From: Aquificota bacterium
GTDB taxonomy: Bacteria; Aquificota; Aquificia; Aquificales; Aquificaceae
Reading direction: 5' to 3'
Length of the DNA stretch: 21,804 nt
NCBI GenBank assembly: GCA_013153455.1
Contig: JAADEK010000062.1
Coordinates: 1-21,804, forward strand
Below are positions 6,490 through 13,783 of this stretch, piece by piece (positions within the stretch are counted from its first letter, which is position 1; every line of letters begins with the position of its first letter). Position numbers and translations under genes: made by a program. Below the pieces are notes generated by a model. It was given only the letters and a program-made list of their open reading frames with translations, did not search any database and was not told the origin of the DNA.

Positions 6490-7430
6490 AAGCCTTCCTC
6501 CTTGACCTGAACTCCTCCCCCTGCGAAGAAGAGAGCCTCCCCCTCGTTGACAGACTGAACGAGCGAACCGCGGTCGTCGTCGGGAACTTTGACGGCGTTC
6601 ACCTCGGGCACAAGTTCCTCGTAGAGAAAATAAAGCGAAAAGCGAAGGAAAGAAACCTAAAGAGCCTCGTCCTCACCTTCTGCCCCCACCCCCTGAAGGT
6701 CTTAGCTCCACAGCTCCTTCCGTGCGAGCTTTCGGACATAAGCGAGAAGATAGAACTCTTTGAGGAGCTCGGAGTAGACTACTTATGTTTTATAAAATTT
6801 GATACGACCTTCGCCCGCTTGCGGGCGAAGGTATTTTTAAAAGACATCCTAAAGGAAAGACTCGGGTGTGAATACCTGCTCGTCGGATACGACTGGCGCT
6901 ACGGCTACAAGCGTGAGGGTGAGATAGAGCTCGCGAAGGAGATGGGAAAGGAACTCGGGTTTGAGGTTGAGCTTGCCCCTCCCTATCGTGTGAACGGAAC
7001 GGTCGTGAGCTCAACGCTCATCCGTCGCCTCCTCAAGGAGGGCAGGATAGAGGAAGCGAAAACCTTTCTCGGACACCCCTACTGGATAAAGAGGAAGGTT
7101 GTGAAGGGAGAAGGCAGGGGAAGCGGGCTCGGTTTTCCTACCGCAAACCTCGCGAACACGGAGAACCTATGTCTGAAGGAGGGCGTATACGCGGTCGTCG
7201 TTGATGACAAATACAAAGCGGTCGCGAACTACGGGAGGCGCCCCACCTTCGGAGGGGAGAAGAAGGTTCTTGAGGTTCACATACCCGGCTTTTCGGGCGA
7301 CCTGAGGGGCAAAAAGATAAAGGTTGAGTTCGTGAAGTTCCTCCGGGAGGAAAGAAGGTTCAAAGACAAGGACGAGCTTATATCACAGATAAAAAGGGAC
7401 GTTCAGGAAGCTATGAGGGTTCTCGGATGA
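6486..7430 (+). CDS. ribF: Bifunctional riboflavin kinase/FMN adenylyltransferase RibF
   Basis: RibF phosphorylates riboflavin to FMN and then adenylylates FMN to FAD in the cytoplasm. The N-terminal nucleotidyltransferase domain carries GNFDGVHLGH (residues 33-42), LTFCPHP, GYDWRYGYKREGE (134-145) and SSTLIRRLLKEG (175-186). The C-terminal kinase domain carries GRGSGLGFPTANL (210-222), NYGRRPTFGG (248-257) and LEVHI. At 314 residues it has the normal length. It is coupled by ATGA overlaps to the HIT gene upstream and to ribD downstream. Codons 108-118 contain a perfect inverted repeat followed by a T tract (see the terminator-like feature). The segment just before it (6783-6805) is locally AT-rich, with TTA, TTT, AAA and GAT codons unlike the rest of the gene. 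Confidence 0.96.
   Translation: MKAFLLDLNSSPCEEESLPLVDRLNERTAVVVGNFDGVHLGHKFLVEKIKRKAKERNLKSLVLTFCPHPLKVLAPQLLPCELSDISEKIELFEELGVDYLCFIKFDTTFARLRAKVFLKDILKERLGCEYLLVGYDWRYGYKREGEIELAKEMGKELGFEVELAPPYRVNGTVVSSTLIRRLLKEGRIEEAKTFLGHPYWIKRKVVKGEGRGSGLGFPTANLANTENLCLKEGVYAVVVDDKYKAVANYGRRPTFGGEKKVLEVHIPGFSGDLRGKKIKVEFVKFLREERRFKDKDELISQIKRDVQEAMRVLG
6807..6838 (+). terminator. Intrinsic-terminator-like hairpin inside ribF
   Basis: Bases 6807-6817 (ACCTTCGCCCG) pair perfectly with 6822-6832 (CGGGCGAAGGT) around the loop CTTG, giving an 11-bp G+C-rich stem closed as G(CUUG)C, a known stable tetraloop. One A and then TTTTT (6834-6838) follow, as in a Rho-independent terminator on the plus strand. 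It lies in the coding frame of ribF and aligns without a gap to the family motif, so it is not an inserted element. Whether it terminates or pauses transcription is unknown. Confidence 0.5.
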
Positions 7431-8497
7431 GGGACGAGGAGTTTATGAAAAGGGCGCTTGAGCTCGCAAAAAGCAGGAAGGGCTACACGCACCCGAACCC
7501 GACCGTCGGCGCGATAGTGGTAAAGGAGGGTAAGGTCGTATCGGAGGGGGTTCACGAAAGGGCGGGAAGTCCTCACGCGGAGGTCGTCGCGATAGAGCGC
7601 GCGGGACAAAAGGCTCGGGGAGCGACGCTTTACGTCACGCTTGAACCCTGCTCGCACTGGGGAAGGACACCCCCCTGCACGGACCTCATAATACGCTCCG
7701 GAATCTCGCGCGTAGTCGTGGCGACAACCGACCCGAACCCCCTCGTCTCCGGAAAAGGTATAAAGAAACTAAAGGAGAGCGGTATAGAGGTAGAGGTGGG
7801 CGTCCTTGAGGAGGAAGCAAAGGAGCTGAACGAGGATTTTTTTACATACATAACCCAAAAAAGACCCTACGTTACGCTAAAGTGGGCGCAAAGCGCGGAC
7901 GGAAAGCTCGCCACGCTTTCGGGAAGCAGTAAGTGGCTCACCTCCCCCGAAAGCAGGAAAAGAGCGCACGAGCTGAGGCGCGAGGCGAGCGCGGTTCTCG
8001 TCGGTGTGAACACAGTCATACGGGACGACCCACTTCTTACGGTAAGGCTCGTTCCGAGCGAACGCCAGCCCGTTCGCATAGTCATTGACCCCTCCCTCCG
8101 CATACCCCTTGACGCCAAACTCGTAAGAAACAAGGAGGCGCCCACGTGGGTAATCACGAAGGAAGGGGGAAAGAAGAAAAAAGAGCTTGAGAAGCTCGGC
8201 GTTGAGGTCTTCGTCCTTGATGACCTGTCGGTCAAGAATATCCTTAAAGTTCTTTACGAGAAGGAAATCATGCATCTCTTGGTTGAGGGGGGGGCGAGGA
8301 CGCTTTCGCACTTTCTTAAAGAGGGTATCTTTGACAGGGTATGTGTATTTACCGCGCCGAAGCTAATGGGGGAGGGTTTGAGTGTAGGGGGCAGAAAGCC
8401 GGGGGACGTGTCCGAGCTTTTGGAGCTAAAGCTCCGCAGGCTTGAGAGGATAGGGGACGATATATTTGCGCTCTACAAGCGTCCTCAGGCTACCTGA
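7427..8497 (+). CDS. ribD: Bifunctional pyrimidine deaminase/reductase RibD
   Basis: RibD deaminates the pyrimidine product of GTP cyclohydrolase II and then reduces its ribosyl chain with NADPH, two consecutive steps of riboflavin synthesis. The N-terminal cytidine-deaminase-like domain has HPNPTVGAIVV, the zinc/catalytic HAE (residues 50-52) and PCSHWGRTPPC (74-84), whose Cys75 and Cys84 complete the zinc site. The reductase domain starts near residue 143 (RPYVTLKWAQSADGK). It contains SSKWLTSPESR, VGVNTVIRDDPLLTVR and LLVEGGARTLSHFL. The 356-residue length is typical. The ATG overlaps the ribF stop by 4 bp, tying early and late flavin genes together. The 3' end overlaps the convergent DUF2795-like gene by 13 bp. 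Confidence 0.97.
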   Translation: MRDEEFMKRALELAKSRKGYTHPNPTVGAIVVKEGKVVSEGVHERAGSPHAEVVAIERAGQKARGATLYVTLEPCSHWGRTPPCTDLIIRSGISRVVVATTDPNPLVSGKGIKKLKESGIEVEVGVLEEEAKELNEDFFTYITQKRPYVTLKWAQSADGKLATLSGSSKWLTSPESRKRAHELRREASAVLVGVNTVIRDDPLLTVRLVPSERQPVRIVIDPSLRIPLDAKLVRNKEAPTWVITKEGGKKKKELEKLGVEVFVLDDLSVKNILKVLYEKEIMHLLVEGGARTLSHFLKEGIFDRVCVFTAPKLMGEGLSVGGRKPGDVSELLELKLRRLERIGDDIFALYKRPQAT

Positions 8498-8958
8498 CCG
8501 CTTTCCTCAAGCTTCCTCGCAGCCTCCGCGAGGTGGTGAAGCAGTTCCGCGGGTGAGTTTACCTTGTCAACGTCCATAGCGTCTATGACCTTCTCTATGG
8601 GTATGCCCCTCCAATAGAGACCCGCGAGCTTTTCCTTGAGCGTTGCCTTGTCAACGGGGAAGTGAACACCGTGAAGACGCTTAAGAACCTCCGCAGCCCA
8701 CCTTATACCCTTGTGGGTTTGCTCTACTATCTCACCCCTTTCCTCAAGCTTCTTAACCGCTTCCGCGAGGTAGTGAAGGACTTCGCTCGGGGAGTTGAAG
8801 GTGTCAACCTCTATCTCCTCAATGACCTTCTCAACGGGGACACCCTTGATGTGCATACCCGCGAGTCTTTCCTTTAGGACTTCCTTCGTTATCGGGAAAT
8901 CAACACCGTGGAGACGTTTGAGAACTTCCGCTGTCCAAGCGAGCGCTCTTCTCGGCAT
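8485..8958 (-). CDS. Tandem DUF2795-like repeat protein, function unknown
   Basis: This 157-residue soluble protein is built from two near-identical domains of about 70 residues with a 79-residue period: roughly Trp8-Ile77 and Trp87-Val156. Each runs AEVLKRLHGV-(D/H)-FP, a Lys-rich helix with LKE(R/K)LAG, G(V/I)P(V/I)EKVI, NSP(S/A)E(V/L)LH and LAEA..KLEE. The order L-x-G-x-x-FP-x-x-K ... SP-x-x-(V/L) resembles DUF2795, whose function is undefined. I call that family tentatively. No signal peptide, membrane segment or cysteine is present. The start is the ATG at 8958, behind AGGAGGTGG; an in-frame start at 8991 lacks such a site. It lies 61 bp downstream of mqnC on the same strand. Confidence 0.8.
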   Translation of the reverse strand: MPRRALAWTAEVLKRLHGVDFPITKEVLKERLAGMHIKGVPVEKVIEEIEVDTFNSPSEVLHYLAEAVKKLEERGEIVEQTHKGIRWAAEVLKRLHGVHFPVDKATLKEKLAGLYWRGIPIEKVIDAMDVDKVNSPAELLHHLAEAARKLEESGQVA

Positions 8959-9019
8959 GACACCACCTCCTCTTTTCGCTCTACCTATCAAGATAAGCCT
9001 AAAATTGTTTAAGTAAACC

Positions 9020-10105
9020 TCAATTAAAAATCTTGATAATGTTGTAGTAGGTGTCCCTCTGGGCTGGTATAAAGCCCGCCTTCTTTATAGCCCTTACCAT
9101 GTCCTCAACCTTCGGTATGCTCACCTTGTAGCTCGTTGAGGATATCACGTTTTCCTCTATCATCACGCTCCCGAGGTCGTTGGCACCGAAGTAAAGCCCG
9201 ACCGTCCCTATTTGCATCGTCTGGGTCACGTGTGAGGACTGTATGTTCTTTACGTTGTCAAGGTATACGCGTGAAAGGGCGAGAACCTTCAGGTAATGGG
9301 GTGATGATGCCTCCTCAACGAAGTCAAGCTCGGTGTTTCCCTTCTTGAAAGTCCAAGGTATGAAGGCGGTAAAACCGCCCGTATCGTCCTGAATCCTGCG
9401 AACGCGCTCAAGGTGCTCTATTACGTGCTCAATACTCTCAACGTGCCCGAACATCATCGTCGCGGTCGTCCTCATACCGAGCTCGTGCGCTGTTCTGTGA
9501 ACCTCTTCCCACTCGTCCGCGGAACACTTGCCCGGACTTATCCGTTTCCTTATCTCCTCAGAGAGAATCTCCGCACCTCCTCCCGGAAGGGACATAAGCC
9601 CCGCTTTTTTTAGCCTCTCAAGGACTTCCCTAACGGAAAGCTTTTCCTTCTTTGCCAAGTAAACGATTTCCGGAGCGGAGAATGAATGAATCTGAACCTG
9701 CGGAAAGCGCTCACGTATGCGCGAAAGGAGTTCCTCGTAAAAGGAGAGGGGAAGCTCGGGGTTTATACCTCCCTGCATCAGGAGGGTTGTTCCTCCCCAA
9801 GAGACGAGCTCCTCAACCTTTTTGAGTATCTCATCAACGCTGAGGACGTAAGCGTCCGCGTCGGACTTCTTCCTGTAAAAGGCGCAGAACTTGCATCCCG
9901 CTACGCACACGTTCGTGTAGTTTACGTTCCTGTCAACGACGAAGGTGACGATGTTATCGGGGTGGAGTCTGCGCCTCACCGCGTCCGCGAGGAGACCCAA
10001 CTCAACGAAATCCGTTTCCTCCCAAAGACGAAGGGCTTCCTCCGCGCTTATGCGCTCCGAGCGAAGGACTTTTTCCTTTATGTCATCTATTGATAATGTT
10101 TTCAT
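9020..10105 (-). CDS. mqnC: Dehypoxanthine futalosine cyclase MqnC (radical SAM)
   Basis: MqnC is a radical SAM enzyme that cyclises dehypoxanthine futalosine in the futalosine route to menaquinone. In Aquificaceae this route would supply menaquinone-type quinones such as menathioquinone. The 361-residue protein has [20 protein letters not shown], with cluster cysteines 67, 71 and 74. It also has [81 protein letters not shown] and [15 protein letters not shown]. These separate MqnC from MqnE and CofH. The ATG at 10105 has a clear GGAGGT site 5 nt upstream. It is divergent from leuD across 42 bp. No other futalosine gene is in the window. Confidence 0.94.
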   Translation of the reverse strand: MKTLSIDDIKEKVLRSERISAEEALRLWEETDFVELGLLADAVRRRLHPDNIVTFVVDRNVNYTNVCVAGCKFCAFYRKKSDADAYVLSVDEILKKVEELVSWGGTTLLMQGGINPELPLSFYEELLSRIRERFPQVQIHSFSAPEIVYLAKKEKLSVREVLERLKKAGLMSLPGGGAEILSEEIRKRISPGKCSADEWEEVHRTAHELGMRTTATMMFGHVESIEHVIEHLERVRRIQDDTGGFTAFIPWTFKKGNTELDFVEEASSPHYLKVLALSRVYLDNVKNIQSSHVTQTMQIGTVGLYFGANDLGSVMIEENVISSTSYKVSIPKVEDMVRAIKKAGFIPAQRDTYYNIIKIFN

Positions 10106-10147
10106 ACCTTACCTCCGAAGGGTGAAAAATCCCGTAATATAGATATT
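10106..10147. promoter_or_regulatory. Divergent promoter region, mqnC / leuD
   Basis: This gap is 42 bp. TAATAT (10135-10140) ends exactly 7 nt before the leuD ATG, and leuD has no Shine-Dalgarno site. On the other strand a TATATT block at the same place could be the mqnC -10, with a leader long enough for its GGAGGT site. The two -10 candidates overlap, so the two directions may compete for polymerase. No -35 element was recognised. Confidence 0.4.
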
Positions 10148-10663
10148 ATGAAGTTCAGAGGGAAGGTTTGGAAGTTCGGCGACAACGTAGACACAGACCA
10201 AATAATCCCCGCGAGATACCTAAACACCTCGGACCCTTACGAGCTTGCAAAGCACGTTATGGAGGACAGCGAGCACCCCGAGTTTGCAAAGGAACACAAG
10301 GAGGGGGACATCATCGTAGCGGGAAGGAACTTCGGTTCGGGTTCTTCACGCGAACACGCTCCCATAGCGATAAAATACGCGGGCGTCCCGGTTGTGATAG
10401 CCAAGTCCTTTGCCCGAATATTTTTCAGAAACGCTATAAACATAGGTTTACCGATAGTTGAAGCTCCCGAAGCGGTTGACGAGATAGAGCACGGGGACGA
10501 GATAGAGGTAGACCTCCAAAAGGGTGTCGTGAGGAATCTGAGAACGGGAAAAGAGTATAAAGTCACCCCCTTCCCAAAGGAGCTACAAGACATCCTGAAG
10601 GCGGGAGGTCTCATGAACTACGCGAAGGAAAAGCTAAAGCGGAAGCGCTCCGAACAGGCTTGA
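10148..10663 (+). CDS. leuD: 3-isopropylmalate dehydratase small subunit LeuD
   Basis: LeuD is the small (swivelling, aconitase domain 4) subunit of isopropylmalate isomerase, which with the iron-sulfur LeuC converts 2- to 3-isopropylmalate in leucine synthesis. The 171-residue sequence has [16 protein letters not shown] near the N-terminus, [14 protein letters not shown] with the substrate-binding SSREH, and [15 protein letters not shown]. The length fits the short LeuD type common in thermophiles and archaea rather than the roughly 200-residue enterobacterial form. Short forms can also act on homologous substrates such as methylmalate or homoaconitate, so specificity is not fixed by sequence. 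leuC is not in the window. The start has no Shine-Dalgarno site. The nucleotidyltransferase gene follows after 18 bp. Confidence 0.93.
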   Translation: MKFRGKVWKFGDNVDTDQIIPARYLNTSDPYELAKHVMEDSEHPEFAKEHKEGDIIVAGRNFGSGSSREHAPIAIKYAGVPVVIAKSFARIFFRNAINIGLPIVEAPEAVDEIEHGDEIEVDLQKGVVRNLRTGKEYKVTPFPKELQDILKAGGLMNYAKEKLKRKRSEQA

Positions 10664-10681
10664 GGCTCTCAACGTTAAGGA

Positions 10682-11230
10682 ATGTTCCTAAATAAGGAGG
10701 AGGTAGAGAAAAGACTTAAGGAAGTTCTTCAAGAGCTGAATAAATACGACCTGCCTTCCGACGTTTACCTTATACTTGTGGGAAGCGCTTCTCTTATGCT
10801 TAAGTATAACTTGAAGCGTTCAACTCGCGACATAGACGTTGTTGTAAGACCATACATAGGCGGGTTGGGGGATATACTGGCGAGGAAGGGGTTTCAGCTC
10901 GTGGCGGAAGGTTTTTTAAACCTTCATCCCGACTACGAAGAAAGACTTCAGCCTCTGTGGGAAATTGGAAAGGTTCATGTCTTTGCGTTGTCCCCTTACG
11001 ACCTTGCAATCTCAAAGATAAGCAGGGGTCTTGATAAGGATATAAGCGATATTTTGGAATCTGACCTGATTAAGGAGATAGATTTTGAAAAACTTAAAAA
11101 ACTTTATTTTGAAGCTTCCGAACATTGGGTAGGAGATAGGCGAAAATTTAAGTGGGCTTGGGAGGATTTTGAAAGTGCTTACAGAAGAAAGTTTGAGAAA
11201 ACTTTTCGCAAGGGCTCAAAACCTCGTTGA
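10682..11230 (+). CDS. Nucleotidyltransferase-fold protein (DUF6036-like), possible toxin-antitoxin component
   Basis: This 182-residue protein carries the Pol-beta-type nucleotidyltransferase signature: VGSASLMLKYNL (about residues 33-44) for the GSxxL element, followed by RSTRDIDVVV with the metal-binding Asp pair DID. A downstream LSPYDLAISKISRGLDKDISD matches the DUF6036/AbiEii-like pattern, in which Asp-Leu and a Lys-rich helix follow the catalytic sheet. Members often belong to toxin-antitoxin or phage-defence modules. The gene is AT-richer than its neighbours: I counted 40 G/C of 120 bases at 11041-11160, against 64 of 120 in leuD at 10201-10320. The only ribosome-site candidate, AAGGA, touches the ATG. 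Its 3' end overlaps the next gene. Confidence 0.7.
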   Translation: MFLNKEEVEKRLKEVLQELNKYDLPSDVYLILVGSASLMLKYNLKRSTRDIDVVVRPYIGGLGDILARKGFQLVAEGFLNLHPDYEERLQPLWEIGKVHVFALSPYDLAISKISRGLDKDISDILESDLIKEIDFEKLKKLYFEASEHWVGDRRKFKWAWEDFESAYRRKFEKTFRKGSKPR

Positions 11231-11549
11231 GGGATATGAAAAGGAAAGGAAAAAGAGATTTGAACCCTTCTTGTGGCTTTTGGCAAAGGAAATGGGGCAG
11301 GAAATAGAGGAAGAAAGGTTCAAATTCAGCTTAGCGGTAGCGACTTACGTGCTTGAGAATGCCTTTAATTTCACAGAAGAAGACAAAGAGTTTTACGAAT
11401 TTTTGAAATACGTAGTTGATAAATACGGAAGGGAGGACTACTGGAAGTGGGTTGAAAAGTCCCCTCTTCCCTTTCCAGACTACCTAAGGGCAAACTACGA
11501 CTTTAGACCCTTCAAAAATTCTAAAGAAGGAAGCGCGGAGCGTTCCTAA
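11175..11549 (+). CDS. Small acidic helical protein paired with the nucleotidyltransferase
   Basis: This protein of about 124 residues is unrecognised, charged and probably all-helical. It is rich in Glu, Lys, Phe and Trp and has no signal peptide or cysteine. I chose GTG 11175 because GGGAGG at 11160-11165 sits 9 nt upstream. TTG 11169 in the same frame is the alternative but is too close to that site. The gene overlaps the nucleotidyltransferase 3' end by 56 bp in another frame, which points to coupled expression and a two-protein module. I see no HEPN Arg-x4-6-His motif or DNA-binding helix-turn-helix. Its stop (11547-11549) directly abuts the stop of the convergent metalloprotease gene. 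A partner role, toxin or antitoxin, is inference only. Confidence 0.6.
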   Translation: MLTEESLRKLFARAQNLVEGYEKERKKRFEPFLWLLAKEMGQEIEEERFKFSLAVATYVLENAFNFTEEDKEFYEFLKYVVDKYGREDYWKWVEKSPLPFPDYLRANYDFRPFKNSKEGSAERS

Positions 11550-12581
11550 TTATTTCCTCCTCAGTTTTCTCAAAAGCAAAACAAGTCCCGCAAGCCAAGC
11601 TCCCTCCCAAAAGCCCGTCGTGCAACCCCCACCTGAGCCTCCTCCCGTGTCCGAAACGGGTTCGGTGTTTTCAACCGGCGCGCTGAAAACCAAAGTCTCG
11701 GGCGCATCGGTGTAAAGGCTGTATACCTTGCTCTGCCCGTCCGCGGAATAAACCTCTACGGTGCAGTTTCCTCCCGTCTCTCCCTTATACAGCTCAAAGC
11801 AAAGCTCGGACTCCTGAACCCTTCGGAGGGTGCAGTCGGGCGAGTAAAAGCTAAATGGGGAAAGTCCCCCGACAACGCACCAAACGTGCGTATAGCCCCA
11901 CTTTCCCGCCTTTATGTATCCTTCCCACGGTCTGAAGACCGTTAGCTCTCCTGCCCCTTCTTGCGGTGTTCCGTATAGGTATTGAACCACATCTATGTCC
12001 GAAACGGACCCCGCAACCTTTAAGTTCGCCATCCATTGCATTACGGACCTCGTCTCCGGCTCTCCCCACGAAAAGGGATGAGATAGCCCTATCGCATGCC
12101 CGATTTCGTGAACGACCGTGAAAAAGCTCTCTCCGTATTCGTGGCGGATGAAAACTTCCGCTTGTTCCCAGTCAGGACTAAAGCCCGCGCTATATCCCGC
12201 CTCATTTTCGTTGCTTGAAAAACAGTTTTGAGAGATGTCGCTCCGCAGGACGCTATACAGTATCCCCACCCTGTCTTTTATCACTTCATACCTAAAAAAA
12301 CACAGCCCGTTGTCTCCTTCTATCGCCTCCCTTGAGCTGTATGGAAGCTCTCTTGGCTCAAACTGTATCCCCGATATTGTCTCCCAATGCTTGAGAGCGA
12401 GCTTTAAAACCTCTAACTGTTCGGGTGTCAGGTCGTTCGTATACCACACCGGGACAGGGTTTATTGCCCACTTTGCAACTGTCGTTCTTTCATACCTGCA
12501 AGCATACCTATAGCAGGGAACTTCTTCCACCACCGCGGAAAAGCCCAACCCAATCAGCGCCAAGCCGAGCACTACCTTCAT
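11550..12581 (-). CDS. Secreted matrixin-type zinc metalloprotease with GGGC C-terminal sorting-like tail
   Basis: This 343-residue exported protease has a signal peptide at residues 1-16, probably cleaved after FSA. The metzincin motif HEIGHAIGLSH (residues 158-168, HExxHxxGxxH) has three zinc-binding histidines and the catalytic Glu. A Met-turn candidate (SVMQWM, 179-184) follows at the distance expected for M10 matrixins. Residues about 213-300 look like a beta-rich domain with four cysteines. The C-terminus is a Gly/Ser linker ending GGGC (317-320), a short hydrophobic helix (about 323-337) and a basic end (RKLRRK). That tripartite design matches CTERM-type sorting signals. The ATG follows AAGGAGGTGAG. 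The gene lies 32 bp downstream of the coiled-coil gene. The target protein is unknown. Confidence 0.88.
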   Translation of the reverse strand: MKVVLGLALIGLGFSAVVEEVPCYRYACRYERTTVAKWAINPVPVWYTNDLTPEQLEVLKLALKHWETISGIQFEPRELPYSSREAIEGDNGLCFFRYEVIKDRVGILYSVLRSDISQNCFSSNENEAGYSAGFSPDWEQAEVFIRHEYGESFFTVVHEIGHAIGLSHPFSWGEPETRSVMQWMANLKVAGSVSDIDVVQYLYGTPQEGAGELTVFRPWEGYIKAGKWGYTHVWCVVGGLSPFSFYSPDCTLRRVQESELCFELYKGETGGNCTVEVYSADGQSKVYSLYTDAPETLVFSAPVENTEPVSDTGGGSGGGCTTGFWEGAWLAGLVLLLRKLRRK

Positions 12582-12613
12582 CTCTCACCTCCTTGCCTAT
12601 AATTCTGTTTTAA

Positions 12614-12850
12614 TCATCCTCCCTTACTCTCTACTCCCAAAACTTTATAAAGAAGCTGACGGATTTCTCTGAGGTCTTCTTCTATAGCGGTGAACCTTCT
12701 GTCCATGTCCTGCCTGAGGTCGTCAATTCTCTTTTCTACGCTGTCTATTCTCTTGTTTACCATCTCAATCTGTCGGTTAATCAACAACATAAAAATAGAC
12801 ATAAAACCCGCAATGCCGAAAATAATCGTCAATACCTGCCCCCAGTCCAT
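12614..12850 (-). CDS. Small membrane-anchored coiled-coil protein
   Basis: This 78-residue protein has an N-terminal membrane helix (about residues 6-25, LTIIFGIAGFMSIFMLLI). A continuous heptad-patterned coiled coil follows (about 27-70), with Ile/Val/Leu at a/d positions between Lys, Arg, Asp and Glu (VNKRIDSVEKRIDDLRQDM). This architecture is common in small bacterial and phage-derived membrane proteins and does not identify a function. There is no cysteine or enzymatic motif. The gene is the first of a leftward pair with the metalloprotease and would be co-transcribed with it. No Shine-Dalgarno sequence is visible before the ATG. It could assemble as an oligomer at the inner membrane; any link to the protease is from position only. 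Confidence 0.7.
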   Translation of the reverse strand: MDWGQVLTIIFGIAGFMSIFMLLINRQIEMVNKRIDSVEKRIDDLRQDMDRRFTAIEEDLREIRQLLYKVLGVESKGG

Positions 12851-12895
12851 AGGCTTAAACTTTTATTGAAATTTACTATATGTCAAGGTCTGATT

Positions 12896-13774
12896 TTAAA
12901 CAAATTTCGCAAAAAAGGGAACGCTCAGGAAGCTCACGGGTATCCCGAGGACGATTGCGGAAAAGGCGAGCTTTTCGTCAAGCCCGTAGCGAACCGCAAG
13001 AACCCCCGAAAAGACCATAGGAGGCATGGCGCTCTCAATCAAAACGACCCTGTATACACCCCCCGAAAGCCCCAAAAGCTTCAAAAGAAATAAAACCGCA
13101 AGCGGTGAGAGAAACATCTTCACAAAAAGAGCAAGGACGACATCCCTTCTTACCCTCAAACCGCTCATATCAACCCGAAGCCCGAGCGAAAAGAGTATAA
13201 CCGGTATGAGCGAGGAGGAAACCACTAAAAGAAAATCCTCAAGGAATTTAGGAAACCTGTAGCCGTGAAGTAAAAGCGAAAGCACGAGCGCCAAAAAGGG
13301 AGGAAATGTAATTACACTTCTCAGCTCAAGCCTCCCGACCGCTATGAAGAGTCCGAGCGTTATAACGAGAAGGAAAGACCCAAGCTGGTCGTAGATTATC
13401 GCGTATGCGAGCCCCTCCTTCCCCTCAAGCGCGTAAACAAACGGGTAGCCCAAAAAAGCGGTATTCCCGAACGAAGAAACGAGCAAAAAAGCCCTAAAAG
13501 AACCCCCCTCAAGCCCCGAAAGCCTCCCGAGAAAGAACGCACACAGGAGCGAGAAAATTACTGAAAACCAAGCGAGGAGAACAACGAGGAAAACCTCACT
13601 TCCAAGCTCAACGAAACGAAGGTTTACCAAAACCGTAGAGGGCAAGGCGAAGTATATAACGAAGTTTATAAAAGGTTTTGCGTCGCGGTCGGAAAAGACA
13701 CCGATTCGCTTCAGGAGGTAAGCGCTGAGGATTATAAGGACGATAAAAGAGACCCTGCTTTGGACGTCCATCAT
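12896..13774 (-). CDS. AEC-family (auxin efflux carrier-like) membrane transporter
   Basis: AEC proteins belong to the bile/arsenite/riboflavin transporter superfamily and include bacterial malate and other organic-acid carriers. The sequence is almost wholly hydrophobic, with about ten membrane helices. It contains family features such as FALPSTVL in an early helix, SSFGNTAFLGYPFV in the broken-helix region of the first half, and ESAMPPMVFSGVLAVRYGLD in the second half. From the ATG at 13774 it is 292 residues (291 from 13771), usual for the family. An in-frame ATG at 13813 would force the palindrome at 13784-13803 to be coding and adds an Arg/Trp-rich lead, so I reject it. No Shine-Dalgarno site is visible. 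It lies downstream of glmU on the same strand. Substrate unknown. Confidence 0.88.
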   Translation of the reverse strand: MMDVQSRVSFIVLIILSAYLLKRIGVFSDRDAKPFINFVIYFALPSTVLVNLRFVELGSEVFLVVLLAWFSVIFSLLCAFFLGRLSGLEGGSFRAFLLVSSFGNTAFLGYPFVYALEGKEGLAYAIIYDQLGSFLLVITLGLFIAVGRLELRSVITFPPFLALVLSLLLHGYRFPKFLEDFLLVVSSSLIPVILFSLGLRVDMSGLRVRRDVVLALFVKMFLSPLAVLFLLKLLGLSGGVYRVVLIESAMPPMVFSGVLAVRYGLDEKLAFSAIVLGIPVSFLSVPFFAKFV

Positions 13775-13783
13775 TTTACAAAG

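Noticed and set aside
10682..12850. Whole 10.7-12.9 kb region as a single mobile island
   Set aside because: Only the nucleotidyltransferase pair is clearly AT-richer. The metalloprotease gene has near-normal composition, and I saw no integrase, transposase, flanking direct repeats or tRNA site.
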